A stretch of DNA of 64,000 nucleotides from Ridgeia piscesae (taxonomy: Eukaryota; Annelida; Polychaeta; Sabellida; Siboglinidae): assembly GCA_025642075.2 (NCBI GenBank), contig JAODUO010000872.1:125001-189000 (forward strand). The letters are read 5' to 3'. Position numbers and translations under genes: made by a program. This document shows positions 1 through 13,500 of the stretch, piece by piece. The notes below the pieces were generated by a model that searched no databases, was not told where the DNA came from, and worked only from the letters and a program-made list of their open reading frames with translations. Each line of letters starts with the position of its first letter. Position 1 is the first letter of the stretch.

Positions 1-1376
1 TCACCACTGTATGAACCAATCACCACTGTATGAACCAATCCCACTGTAAGAACCAATCACCACTGTAATGAACCAATCACCACTGTATGACCAATCACCG
101 CTGTAAGAACCAATCACCACTGTATGAACCAATCACCACTGTATGAACCAATCACCACTGTAAGAACCAATCACCACTGTATGAACCAATCACCACTGTA
201 AGAACTAATTACCACTGTAAGAACCAATCACCACTGTATGAACCAATCCCCACTGTAAGAACCAATCACCACTGTACGAGCCAATCACCGCTGTAAAAAC
301 CATACGCCATTGTAAGAACCTATCACCAGTGTAAGAATCAATCACCGCTGTAAGAACCAATCACCGCTGTAATAACCAAACACCACTGTAAAACCAAACA
401 CCACTGTAAGAACCAATCACCACCGTATGAACCAATCACAACTGTATGAACCAATCACCACTGTAAGAACCAATCACCGCTGTATGAACCAATCAACGCT
501 GTGTGAACCAATCACCATTGTATGAACCAATTACCGCTGTATGAACCAATCAACGCTTTGTGAGCCAATCACCATTGTATGAACCAATTACTGCTGTATG
601 AACCAATCAACGCTATGTGAGCCAATCACCGCTGTAAGAATCAATCACCGCTGTAAGAACCAATCACCACTGTATGAACCAATCACCGCTGTAAGAACCA
701 ATCACCGCTGTTTGAACCAATCAACGCTGTGTGAACCAATCACCATTGTATGAACCAATCACCGCTGTATGAACCAATCACCACTGTAAGAACCAATCAC
801 CACTGTATGGGCCAATCACCGCAGTAAGAACCAATCACCGCTGTAAAAACCAAACGCCATTGTAAGAACCAATCACCACTGTATGAACCAATCACCGCTG
901 TAAGAACCAATCACCACTGTAATAACCAAACACCACTGTAAAAACCAATCACCACCGTATGAACCAATCACCACTGTATGAACCAATCACCGCTGTAAGA
1001 ACCAATCACCGCTGTAATAACCAAACACCACTGTAAAAACCAATCACCGCTGTATGAACCAATCAACGCTGTGTGAACCAATCACCATTGTATGAACCAG
1101 TTACCGCTGTATGAACCAATCAACGCTTTGTGAGCCAATCACCGCTCTAAGAACCAATCACCGCTGTAAGAACCAATCACCACTGTATGAACCAATCACC
1201 GCTGTAAGAACCAATCACCGCTGTATGATGCAATCACCGCTGTATGAACCAATCAACGCTGTGTGAACCAATCAACATTGTATGAACCAATCACCGCTGT
1301 ATGAACCAATCACCACTGTAAGAACCGATCACCCTGTATGAACCAATCACCCTGTGTGAACCAATCACAACTGTGT
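1..1376. repeat. 19-bp minisatellite, about 70 copies
   Basis: Tandem copies of a unit close to GAACCAATCACCACTGTAT run from the window edge to about 35 bases before the first visible channel exon. Variants include TGTAAGAACC, GCTGTATG and CAACGCTGTGTG. The array lies in an intron of the channel gene and is cut by the window start. Unlike several later arrays, its monomer shows no copy of the adjoining splice junction. Confidence 0.95.
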
Positions 1377-1410
1377 GACGGTGTCGTGTCGTGTTGTGTG
1401 TCGGCCGCAG

Positions 1411-1568
1411 TGAGTGGGAGATGCACCTGTCGACGCCCCTCATTCCGTGTCTCCTCAAGTTCCATGCGCGGATCTTCTTCATCACCCATCTGTTCGCGTG
1501 CTTCTGGTACGCCGTCGCCTGCCCTCTTCAACGCTGTCGTGAGGACTCATGGATCTACGACGGCTGGG
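1411..1568 (+). CDS. channel exon: S5 and turret
   Basis: Acceptor GTCGGCCGCAG lies before 1411 and donor GGTAAATT after 1568. The reading is EWEMHLSTPLIPCLLKFHAR, then IFFITHLFACFWYAVACP, then LQRCREDSWIYDGW. The hydrophobic part is a good S5 helix, and the Cys/Trp-rich end is the turret before the pore helix. It enters in phase 2 and leaves in phase 1 with a lone G that joins AC of the next exon to give Asp. Confidence 0.75.
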
Positions 1569-4500
1569 GTAAATTATTTGCTGAAACACCGCACGGCAGG
1601 TGTCAGATGCAGTGAACACTCCACGGCAGGTGTCAGATGCAGTGAACATCACACGGCATGTGTCAGATGCAGTGAACACTCCACGGCATGTGTCAGATGC
1701 AGTGAACATCACACGACACGTGTCAGATGCAGTGAACACCGCACGGTGTGTGTGTGTCAGATGCAGTGAACATCACACGGCATGTGTCAGATGCAGTGAA
1801 CACCGCACGGCATGTGTCAGATGCAGTGAACACCGCACGGTGTGTGTGTCAGATGCAGTGAACATCACACGGCATGTGTCAGATGCAGTGAACACCGCAC
1901 GGCATGTGTCAGATGCAGTGAACACTCCACGGCATGTGTCAGATGCAGTGAACATCACACGACACGTGTCAGATGCAGTGAACACCGCACGGTGTGTGTG
2001 TCAGATGCAGTGAACATCACACGGCATGTGTCAGATGCAGTGAACACCGCACGGCATGTGTCAGATGCAGTGAACATCACACGGCATGTGTCATGTGCAG
2101 TGAACATCACACGACACGTGTCAGATGCAGTGAACATCACACGACACGTGTCAGATGCAGTGAACACCGCACGGTGTGTGTGTCAGATGCAGTGAACATC
2201 ACACGGTATGTGTCAGATGCAGTGAACACCGCAATGCATGTGTAAGATGAAGTGAACACCGCACGGCATGTGTCAGATGCAGTGAACACCGCACGGTGTG
2301 TGTCAGATGCAGTGAATATCACACGGTATTTGTCAGATACAGTGAACACCGCACGGTATTTGTCAGATACAGTGAACACCCCATGGCATGTGTCAGATGC
2401 AGTGAACACCGCACGGTGTGTGTCAGATGCAGTGAACATCACACGGTATTTATCAGATACAGTGAACACCCCATGGCATGTGTCAGATGCAGTAAACATC
2501 CCACACCATTTGTCAGATGCAATGAACACCCCACGGCATGTATCAGAAACACATGGATTCTAGACTAGACTAAGCATGACATGTACGTGAATGGATCAGG
2601 CAAGGCATCGATCACAATGTGTACATGACATATATTCATGTTTCAGACATTCCTGCTAATCGCGACATGTACATGTTGTGTATGCTCAGGCAAGTCACGT
2701 AAGCAAGACATGTACATGACGTTTTTAAATGTCACACACATCACACAATCTCGACGTATATGTGACGTGTACGTTTCAGACAAGGCCAACAGACACCACG
2801 TGTACGTGACGTGTATGTCTCAGACAAGGCCAACAGACACGACGTGTACGTGACGTGTATGTTTCAGACAAGGCCAACAGATACGACATGTACATGACGT
2901 GTATGTCTCAAACAAGTCCAACAGACACAACGTGTACGTGACGTATATGTTTCAGACAAGACCAACAGACAAGACGTTTACGTGACGTGTATGTTTCAGA
3001 CAAGGCCAACAGACACGACGTGTACGTGACGTGTATGTTTCAGACAAGGCCAACAGACACGACGTGTACGTGACGTGTATCTACTTCATCGTGGCAACCG
3101 TCAGTACGACCGGGTATGGAGACGTTGTCGCCAAGTCTTCCGTCGAGAGAGGTAACATAGACACTGTCATGGCTATATTACACATTTCTCATACAACATT
3201 TTGTCTCATTTACTTAGACAGTCTTGTGTGTATCCGAGAGATCCACTACATCACTCGTATGCCTCCAAAGCTGTTACGTTATGTAGAGGATATTGGTGCC
3301 ATAAAAGGTATTTATTTATTTATTACATTTACTTTTATCTATCAATTATACGCTATCATTTCAGACTTCCACAGTCATACAGTGCTCTGTAAGTAGTGAC
3401 ATCAGACGTCCATCATGTCATGCAGGGCTCTAGGACTAGTGACATCAGACATCCATTATGTCATGCAGGGCTCTAGGACTAGTGATATCAGACATCCATT
3501 ATGTCATGCAGGGCTCTAGGACTAGTGATATCAGACATCCATTATGTCATGCAGGGCTCTAGGACTAGTGATATCAGACATCCATTATGTCATGCAGGGC
3601 TCTAGGACTAGTGATATCAGACATCCATTATGTCATGCAGGGCTCTAGGACTAGTCACAGCAGACATCCATTATGTCATGCAGGTCTCTAGGACTAGTCA
3701 CATCAGACATCCATTATGTCATGCAGTTATCTAGGACTAGTCACAGCAGACATCCATTATGTCATGCAGTTATCTAGGACTAGTCACATCAGACATCCAT
3801 TATGTCATGCAGGTCTCTAGGACTAGTCACATCAGACATCCATTATGTCATGCAGGGCTCTAGGACTAGTGATATCAGACATCCATTATGTCATGCAGGG
3901 CTCTAGGACTAGTCACATCAGACATCCATTATGTCATGCAGGGCTCTAGGACTAGTGATATCAGACATCCATTATGTCATGCAGGGCTCTAGGACTAGTC
4001 ACATCAGACATCCATTATGTCATGCAGGGCTCTAGGACTAGTGATATCAGACATCCATTATGTCATGCAGGGCTCTAGGACTAGTCACATCAGACATCCA
4101 TTATGTCATGCAGGGCTCTAGGACTAGTGATATCAGACATCCATTATGTCATGCAGGGCTCTAGGACTAGTCACATCAGACATCCATTATGTCATGCAGG
4201 GCTCTAGGACTAGTGATATCAGACATCCATTATGTCATGCAGGGCTCTAGGACTAGTCACAGCAGACATCCATTATGTCATGCAGGTCTCTAGGACTAGT
4301 CACATCAGACATCCATTATGTCATGCAGGGCTCTAGGACTAGTGATATCAGACATCCATTATGTCATGCAGGGCTCTAGGACTAGTGATATCAGACATCC
4401 ATTATGTCATGCAGGGCTCTAGGACTAGTGATATCAGACATCCATTATGTCATGCAGGTATCTAGGACTAGTGATATCAGACATTCATTATGCCATGCAG

Positions 4501-7500
4501 GGCTCTAGGACTAGTGATATCAGACATTCATTATGCCATGCAGGTATCTAGGACTAGTGATATCAGACATACATTCATTATGTCATGCAGGTATCTAGGA
4601 CTAGTCACATCAGACATACATTGTGTCATGCAGGGCCCTATGACTAGAGATATCAGACGTCCATTATGTCACGCAGGGCTCTAGGACTACTGATATCAGA
4701 CATCCATTATGTCATGCAGGTATCTAGAACTAGTGATATCAGACATTCATTATGTCATGCAGGTATCTAGAACTAGTGATATCAGACATCCATTACGTCA
4801 TGCAGGTATCTAGAACTAGTGATATCAGACATTCATTATGTCATGCAGGTATCTAGAACTAGTGATATCAGACATCCATTACGTCATGCAGGTATCTAGA
4901 ACTAGTGATATCAGACATTCATTATGCCATGCAGGTCTCTAGGACTAATGATATCAGACATTCATTATGCCATGCAGGTATTTAGGACTAGTGATATCAG
5001 ACATCCATTATGTCATGCAGGGCTCTAGGATTAGTGATATCAGACATCCATTATGTCATACAGGTCTCTAGGACTTGTGATATCAAACATCCATTATGCC
5101 ATGCAGGTCTCTAGGACTAGTGATATCAGACATCCGTTATGTCATGCAGGTATCTAGGACTAGAGATATCAGACATCCATTATGTCATTCAGGGCTCAAT
5201 ATGTAATGTAACTACATAGACACATGGCGCCATGCTTACGACGATTTCTACCTACAAACAAATTATTTGTTGACACGTACTTCGTGGTGAGGTACGCCGG
5301 CCGGTTTATGATGAGGTTGTTTGTAGTTGTCGCCAGCATCATTATGATTGCCGGCCGCTTCATGATGGGCATGTTCATAGCGAATTTTTCGGCCACCTTG
5401 GCCAATATGAACCTACCTCGGTCGACCTACGAGAAACAACTGTCAATCATCAAGGTTGGTCCACACGCGCCTGCATGCTCCTAATTTATGCCTTATTTAA
5501 TTGTCTTCAAATTAAAATCACAACACATGATAGTGTACATGCCACGTGTTTTTATTTAGACGCACAGCGGTTTTCGGACAACTTTGCACTTGAATTCCGT
5601 ACAATCATTAACTATTCATTGCAAACTTGACTGATTATAAGATAGATTTGTTTAGATAGGTTTGTTCGTGTTACATCACTGACCAAATGGTTTCGGTAAA
5701 CATGCATATGACCCAAAGACGCGTTCGTTTGCATAATGATTATTATTATTCTTTTAGTAAATATTATTTTGATATTCGACAGAAAAAAAATTCCACAGAT
5801 GTCTAATAACGTCTTATAATGTCAAGAACACCTTGTGCAGACGGTCTTTGCTGTAACGGTGCTTGCTTTGTGTTGCCACGAACATCTTATAGACAAACAT
5901 CTTATAGACGATCTGTATCTGTGACGGTGCTTGCTTTGTGTTGCCAGGAACATCTGTTAGACGGTCTTTATCTGTGACGGTGCTTGCTTTGTGTTGTCAG
6001 GAACATCATATAGACAGCCTTTATCTGTGACGGTGCTTGTTTTGTGTTGTTAGGAACATCATATAGACAGCCTTTATCTGTGACGGTGCTTGTTTTGTGT
6101 TGTTAGGAACATCATATAGACAGCCTTCATCTGTGACGGTGCATGCTTTGTGTTGTCAGGAACATCATATAGACAGCCTTTATCTGTGACGGTGCTTGTT
6201 TTGTGTTGTCAGTAACATCTTATAGACAGCCTTTATCTGTGACGGTGCTTGCTTTGTGTTGTCAGGAACATCATATAGACAGCCTTTATCTGTGACGGTG
6301 CTTGCTTTGTGTTGTCAGTAACATCTTATAGACAGCCTTTATCTGTGACGGTGCTTGTTTTGTGTTGTCAGGAACATCATATAGACACCTTTATCTGTGA
6401 CGGTGCTTGCTTTGTGTTGTCAGTAACATCATATAGACGACCTTTATCTGTGACGGTGCTTGCTTTGTGTTGTCAGGAACATCTTATAGACAGCCTTTAT
6501 CTGTGACGGTGCTTGCTTTGTGTTGTCAGGAACATCATATAGACAGCCTTTATCTGTGACGGTGCTTGCTTTGTGTTGCTAGAAACATCATATAGACGAC
6601 CTTTATCTGTGACAGTGCTTGTTTTGTGTTGCTAGAAACATCATATAGACGACCTTTATCTGTGACGGTGCTTGCTTTGTGTTGTCAGGAACATCATATA
6701 GACGACCTTTATCTGTGACGGTGCTTGTTTTGTGTTGTCGGGAACATCATATAGACAGCCTTTATCTGTGACGGTGCTTGTTTTGTGTTGTCAGGAACAT
6801 CATATAGACAGCCTTTATCTGTGACGGTGCTTGCTTTGTGTTGCTAGAAACATCATATAGACGACCTTTATCTGTGACGGTGCTTGTTTTGTGTTGTCGG
6901 GAACATCTTATAGACGACATTTATCTGTGACGGTGCTTGCTTTGTGTTGTCAGGAACATCTTATAGACGACCTTTATCTGTGACGGTGCTTGCTTTGTGT
7001 TGTCGGGAACATCTTATAGACGACCTTTATCTGTGACGGTGCTTGTTTTGTGTTGTCAGGAACATCTTATAGACGACCTTTATCTGTGACGGTGCTTGCT
7101 TTGTGTTGCCAGGAACATCTTATAGACGACCTTTATCTGTGACGGTGCTTGTTTTGTGTTGTCGGGAACATCTTATAGACGACCTTTATCTGTGACGGTG
7201 CTTGTTTTGTGTTGTCGGGAACATCTTATAGACGACCTTTATCTGTGACGGTGCTTGTTTTGTGTTGTCGGGAACATCTTATAGACGACCTTTATCTGTG
7301 ACGGTGCTTGCTTTGTGTTGCCAGGAACATCTTATAGACGACCTTTATCTGTGACGGTGCTTGCTTTGTGTTGTCGGGAACATCTTATAGACGACCTTTA
7401 TCTGTGACGGTGCTTGCTTTGTGTTGCCAGGAACATCTTATAGACGACCTTTATCTGTGACGGTGCTTGCTTTGTGTTGCCAGGAACATCATATAGACGA

Positions 7501-10500
7501 CCTTTATCTGTGACGGTGCTTGTTTTGTGTTGTCGGGAACATCTTATAGACACCTTTATCTGTGACGGTGCTTGCTTTGTGTTGCTAGAAACATCATATA
7601 GACGACCTTGATCTGTGACGGTGCTTGTTTTGTGTTGTCGGGAACATCTTATAGACGACATTTATCTGTGACGGTGCTTGCTTTGTGTTGTCAGGAACAT
7701 CTTATAGACGACCTTTATCTGTGACGGTGCTTGTTTTGTGTTGTCGGGAACATCTTATGGACGACCTTTATCTGTGACGGTGCTTGTTTTGTGTTGTCGG
7801 GAACATCTTATAGACGACCTTTATCTGTGACGGTGCTTGCTTTGTGTTGCCAGGAACATCTTATAGACGACCTTTATCTGTGACGGTGCTTGCTTTGTGT
7901 TGTCAGGAACATCTTATAGACGACCTTTATCTGTGACGGTGCTTGCTTTGTGTTGCCAGGAACATCTTATAGACGACCTTTATCTGTGACGGTGCTTGCT
8001 TTGTGTTGCCAGGAACATCTTATAGACGACCTTTATCTGTGACGGTGCTTGTTTTGTGTTGTCAGGAACATCTTATAGACAGCCTTTATCTGTGACGGTG
8101 CTTGCTTTGTGTTGCTAGAAACATCATATAGACGACCTTGATCTGTGACGGTGCTTGTTTTGTGTTGTCGGGAACATCTTATAGACGACATTTATCTGTG
8201 ACGGTGCTTGCTTTGTGTTGTCAGGAACATCTTATAGACAGCCTTTATCTGTGACGGTGCTTGTTTTGTGTTGTCGGGAACATCTTATAGACGACCTTTA
8301 TCTGTGACGGTGCTTGCTTTGTGTTGTCAGGAACATCTTATAGACGACCTTTATCTGTGACGGTGCTTGCTTTGTGTTGTCAGGAACATCTTATAGACAG
8401 CCTTTATCTGTGACGGTGCTTGCTTTGTGTTGTCAGGAACATCTTATAGACGACCTTTATCTGTGACGGTGCTTGTTTTGTGTTGTCAGGAACATCTTAT
8501 AGACAGCCTTTATCTGTGACGGTGCTTGCTTTGTGTTGTCAGGAACATCATATAGACAGCCTTTATCTGTGACGGTGCTTGCTTTGTGTTGTCGGGAACA
8601 TCTTATAGACGGTCTTTATCTGTGACGGTGCTTGCTTTGTGTTGTCAGGAACATCATATAGACAGCCTTTATCTGTGACGGAGCTTGTTTTGTGTTGTCG
8701 GGAACATCTTATAGACGGTCTTTATCTGTGACGGTGCTTGCTTTGTGTTGTCGGGAACATCATATAGACAGCCTTCATCTGTGACGGTGCTTGCTTTGTG
8801 TTGCTAGAAACATCATATAGACGACCTTTATCTGTGACGGTGCTTGCTTTGTGTTGCTAGAAACATCATATAGACGACCTTTATCTGTGACGGTGCTTGC
8901 TTTGTGTTGCTAGAAACATCTTATAGACAGCCTTTATCTGTGACGGAGCTTGTTTTGTGTTGTCAGGAACATCTTATAGACGACCTTTATCTGTGACGGT
9001 GCTTGCTTTGTGTTGTCAGGAACATCATATAGACAGCCTTCATCTGTGACGGTGCTTGCTTTGTGTTGCTAGAAACATCATATAGACGACCTTTATCTGT
9101 GACGGTGCTTGCTTTGTGTTGCTAGAAACATCATATAGACGACCTTTATCTGTGACGGTGCTTGTTTTGTGTTGTCAGGAACATCATATAGACAGCCTTC
9201 ATCTGTGACGGTGCTTGCTTTGTGTTGCTAGAAACATCATATAGACGACCTTTATCTGTGACGGTGCTTGCTTTGTGTTGCTAGAAACATCATATAGACG
9301 ACCTTTATCTGTGACGGTGCTTGCTTTGTGTTGCTAGAAACATCATATAGACGACCTTTATCTGTGACGGTGCTTGTTTTGTGTTGTCAGGAACATCTTA
9401 TAGACGCCTTTATCTGTGACGGTGCTTGTTTTGTGTTGTCAGGAACATCTTATAGACGACCTTTATCTGTGACGGTGCTTGCTTTGTGTTGTCAGGAACA
9501 TCTTATAGACAGCCTTTATCTGTGACGGTGCTTGCTTTGTGTTGCTAGAAACATCATATAGACGACCTTATCTGTGACGGTGCTTGTTTTGTGTTGTCGG
9601 GAACATCTTATAGACGACTTTATCTGTGACGGTGCTTGCTTTGTGTTGTCGGAACATCTTATAGACGCCTTTATCTGTGACGGTGCTTGTTTTGTGTTGT
9701 CAGGAACATCTTATAGACGACCTTTATCTGTGACGGTGCTTGCTTTGTGTTGTCAGGAACATCTTATAGACGACCTTTATCTGTGACGGTGCTTGCTTTG
9801 TGTTGTCGGGAACATCTATAGACGGTCTTTATCTGTGACGGTGCTTGCTTTGTGTTGTTAGGAACATCTTATAGACGGTGTTTATCTGTGACAGTGCTTG
9901 CTTAGTTTTGCCATGAATATCTAATGGCTGGTGCCTGTTGGTGTCTATGCTTGCTTTGTGTTGCTGGTAACATAATTATTATGATGTTATATTGTGTGTA
10001 TCTGTGACGGTGCTTGCGCTGTGCTATCAGGACCATCTCATAGACGGAGTATGTCTGTGACGGTGCTTGCCCTGTGCTATCAGGAACATCCCATAGACGG
10101 AGTATGTCTGTGACGGTGCTTGCCCTGTGTTATCAGGAACATCCCATAGACGGAGTATGTCTGTGACGGTGCTTGCCCTGTGCTATCAGGAACATCTCTT
10201 AGACGGAGTATGGCTGTGACGGTGCTTGCCCTGTGCTATCAGGAACATCCCATAGACGGAGTATGTCTGTGACGGTGCTTGCCCTGTGCTATCAGGAACA
10301 TCTCTTAGACGGAGTATGGCTGTGACGGTGCTTGCCCTGTGCTATCAGGAACATCCCATAGACGGAGTATGTCTGTGACGGTGCTTGCCCTGTGCTATCA
10401 GGAACATCTCTTAGACGGAGTATGGCTGTGACGGTGCTTGCCCTGTGCTATCAGGAACATCCCATAGACGGAGTATGTCTGTGACGGTGCTTGCCCTGTG

Positions 10501-13500
10501 CTATCAGGAACATCCCATAGACGGAGTATGTCTGTGACGGTGCTTGCCCTGTGCTATCAGGAACATCCCATAGACGGAGTATGTCTGTGACGGTGCTTGC
10601 CCTGTGCTATCAGGAACATCCCATAGACGGAGTATGTCTGTGACGGTGCTTGCCCTGTGCTATCAGGAACATCCCATAGACGGAGTATGTCTGTGACGGT
10701 GCTTGCCCTGTGCTATCAGGAACATCTCTTAGACGGAGTATGGCTGTGACGGTGCTTGCCCTCTGTTATCAGGAACATCCCATAGACGGAGTATGGCTGT
10801 GACGGTGCTTGCCCTGTGTTATCAGGAACATCCCATAGACGGAGTATGGCTGTGACGGTGCTTGCCCTGTGTTATCAGGAACATCTCTTAGACGGAGTAT
10901 GTCTGTGACGGTGCTTGCCCTGTGTTATCAGGAACATCTCTTAGACGGAGTATGGCTGTGACGGTGCTTGCCCTGTGTTATCAGGAACATCCCATAGACG
11001 GAGTATGTCTGTGACGGTGCTTGCCCTGTGTTATCAGGAACATCTCTTAGACGGAGTATGTCTGTGACGGTGCTTGCCCTGTGTTATCAGGAACATCTCT
11101 TAGACGGAGTATGTCTGTGACGGTGCTTGCCCTGTGTTATCAGGAACATCCCATAGACGGAGTATGTCTGTGACGGTGCTTGCCCTGTGCTGTCAGGAAC
11201 ACCTTATAGACGGAGTATGTCTGTGACGGTGCTTGCCCTGTGTTATCAGGAACATCCCATAGACGGAGTATGGCTGTGACGGTGCTTGCCCTGTGCTGTC
11301 AGGAACATCATAGACGGAGTATGGCTGTGACGGTGCTTGCCCTGTGCTGTCAGGAACATCAATAGACGGAGTATGTCTGTGACGGTGCTTGCCCTGTGCT
11401 GTCAGGAACATCTTATAGACGGAGTATGTCTGTGACGGTGCTTGCCCTTGTTTCAGGAACATCCATAGACGGAGTATGCTGTGACGGTGCTTGCCCTGTG
11501 TGTCAGGAACATCATATAGACGGAGTATGTCTGTGACGGTGCTTGCCCTGTGTTATCAGGAACATCCCATAGACGGAGTATGCTGTGACGGTGCTTGCCC
11601 TGTGTTGTCAGGAACATCCTCATATTGGACTGGTGACCTTGGGGATGGCTGTGACGGTGCTTGCCCTGTGTTGTCAGAAACATAATATAGACGGAGTATG
11701 TTCTGTGACGGTGCTTGCCCTGTGTTCAGAAACATCAATAGACGGAGTATGTCTGTGACGGTGCTTGCCCTGTGTTGTCAGGAACATCTCTATAGACGGA
11801 GTATGTCTGTGACGGTGCTTGCCCTTGTTATCAGGAACATCCCATAGACGGAGTATGCTGTGACGGTGCTTGCCCTGTGCTGTCAGGAACATACATAGAC
11901 GGAGTATGGCTGTGACGGTGCTTGCCCTGTGTTGTCAGGAACATCTATAGACGGAGTATGTCTGTGACGGTGCTTGCCCTGTGTTGTCAGGAACATCTCT
12001 TAGACGGATATGCTGTGACGGTGCTTGCCCTTGTTATCAGGAACATCCCATAGACGAGTATGTCTGTGACGGTGCTTGCCCTTTTGCTGTCAGGAACATC
12101 TCTATAGACGGAGTATGCTGTGACGGTGCTTGCCCTGTGTATCAGGAACATCCTATAGACGGAGTATGTCTGTGACGGTGCTTGCCCTGTGTTCAGGAAC
12201 ATCCATAGACGGAGTATGCTGTGACGGTGCTTGCCCTGTGTTCAGGAACATCATAGACGGAGTATGTCTGTGACGGTGCTTGCCCTGTGTGTCAGGAACA
12301 TCTCTATAGACGGAGTATGTCTGTGACGGTGCTTGCCCTGTGTTATCAGGAACATCCCATAGACGGAGTATGGCTGTGACGGTGCTTGCCCTGTGCTGTC
12401 AGGAACATCATAGACGGAGTATGGCTGTGACGGTGCTTGCCCTGTGTTTCAGGAACATCTCCATAGACGGATAGGCTGTGACGGTGCTTGCCTGTGCTAT
12501 AGGAACATCTCATAGACGGTGTATATCTGTGACGTGCTTGCCCTGTAGTTTTGCCATGAAAACATCTCTTAGACGGAATGGCTGGTGACGGCTGTTGGTG
12601 TATCAGGACTCCATAGCTTGCTGTTGTGTTGCTGTGTAACAGGAATCTATTATAGATGTGTAATTGTATGTACTGTGACGGTGCTTGCGCTGTGTATCAG
12701 GAACATCCCATAGACGGAGTATGTCTGTGACGGTGCTTGCCCTGTGCTTCAGGAACATCTCTTAGACGGAGTATGTCTGTGACGGTGCTTGCCCTGTGCT
12801 TATCAGGAACATCCCATAGACGGAGTATGTCTGTGACGGTGCTTGCCCTGTGCTATCAGGAACATCTCTTAGACGGAGTATGGCTGTGACGGTGCTTGCC
12901 CTGTGCTATCAGGAACATCCCATAGACGGAGTATGTCTGTGACGGTGCTTGCCCTGTGCTATCAGGAACATCTCTTAGACGGAGTATGGCTGTGACGGTG
13001 CTTGCCCTGTGCTATCAGGAACATCCCATAGACGGAGTATGTCTGTGACGGTGCTTGCCCTGTGCTGTCAGGAACATCTCTTAGACGGAGTATGGCTGTG
13101 ACGGTGCTTGCCCTGTGTTATCAGGAACATCCCATAGACGGAGTATGTCTGTGACGGTGCTTGCCCTGTGCTATCAGGAACATCCCATAGACGGAGTATG
13201 GCTGTGACGGTGCTTGCCCTGTGCTGTCAGAAACATGAAATAGACGGAGTATGTCTGTGACGGTGCTTGCCCTGTGCTGTCAGGAACATCTCTTAGACGG
13301 AGTATGTCTGTGACTGTGCTTGCCCTCTGTTATCAGGAACATCCCATAGACGGAGTATGGCTGTGACGGTGCTTGCCCTGTGCTGTCAGAAACATGAAAT
13401 AGACGGAGTATGGCTGTGACGGTGCTTGCCCTGTGTTGCCAGGACCATCTCATAGACGAAGGTGTGCCAAGGGAACTACAGATGCGAGTCGTCGACTACT

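Noticed and set aside
1338..2563. Series of CSEHHTACVR-type ORFs as small secreted Cys-rich proteins
   Set aside because: They arise from the 30-bp repeat in several frames on both strands and vary with repeat indels.
5826..13460. CRISPR-like array
   Set aside because: The copies are directly adjacent, with no unique spacers, and the context is a spliced animal gene.
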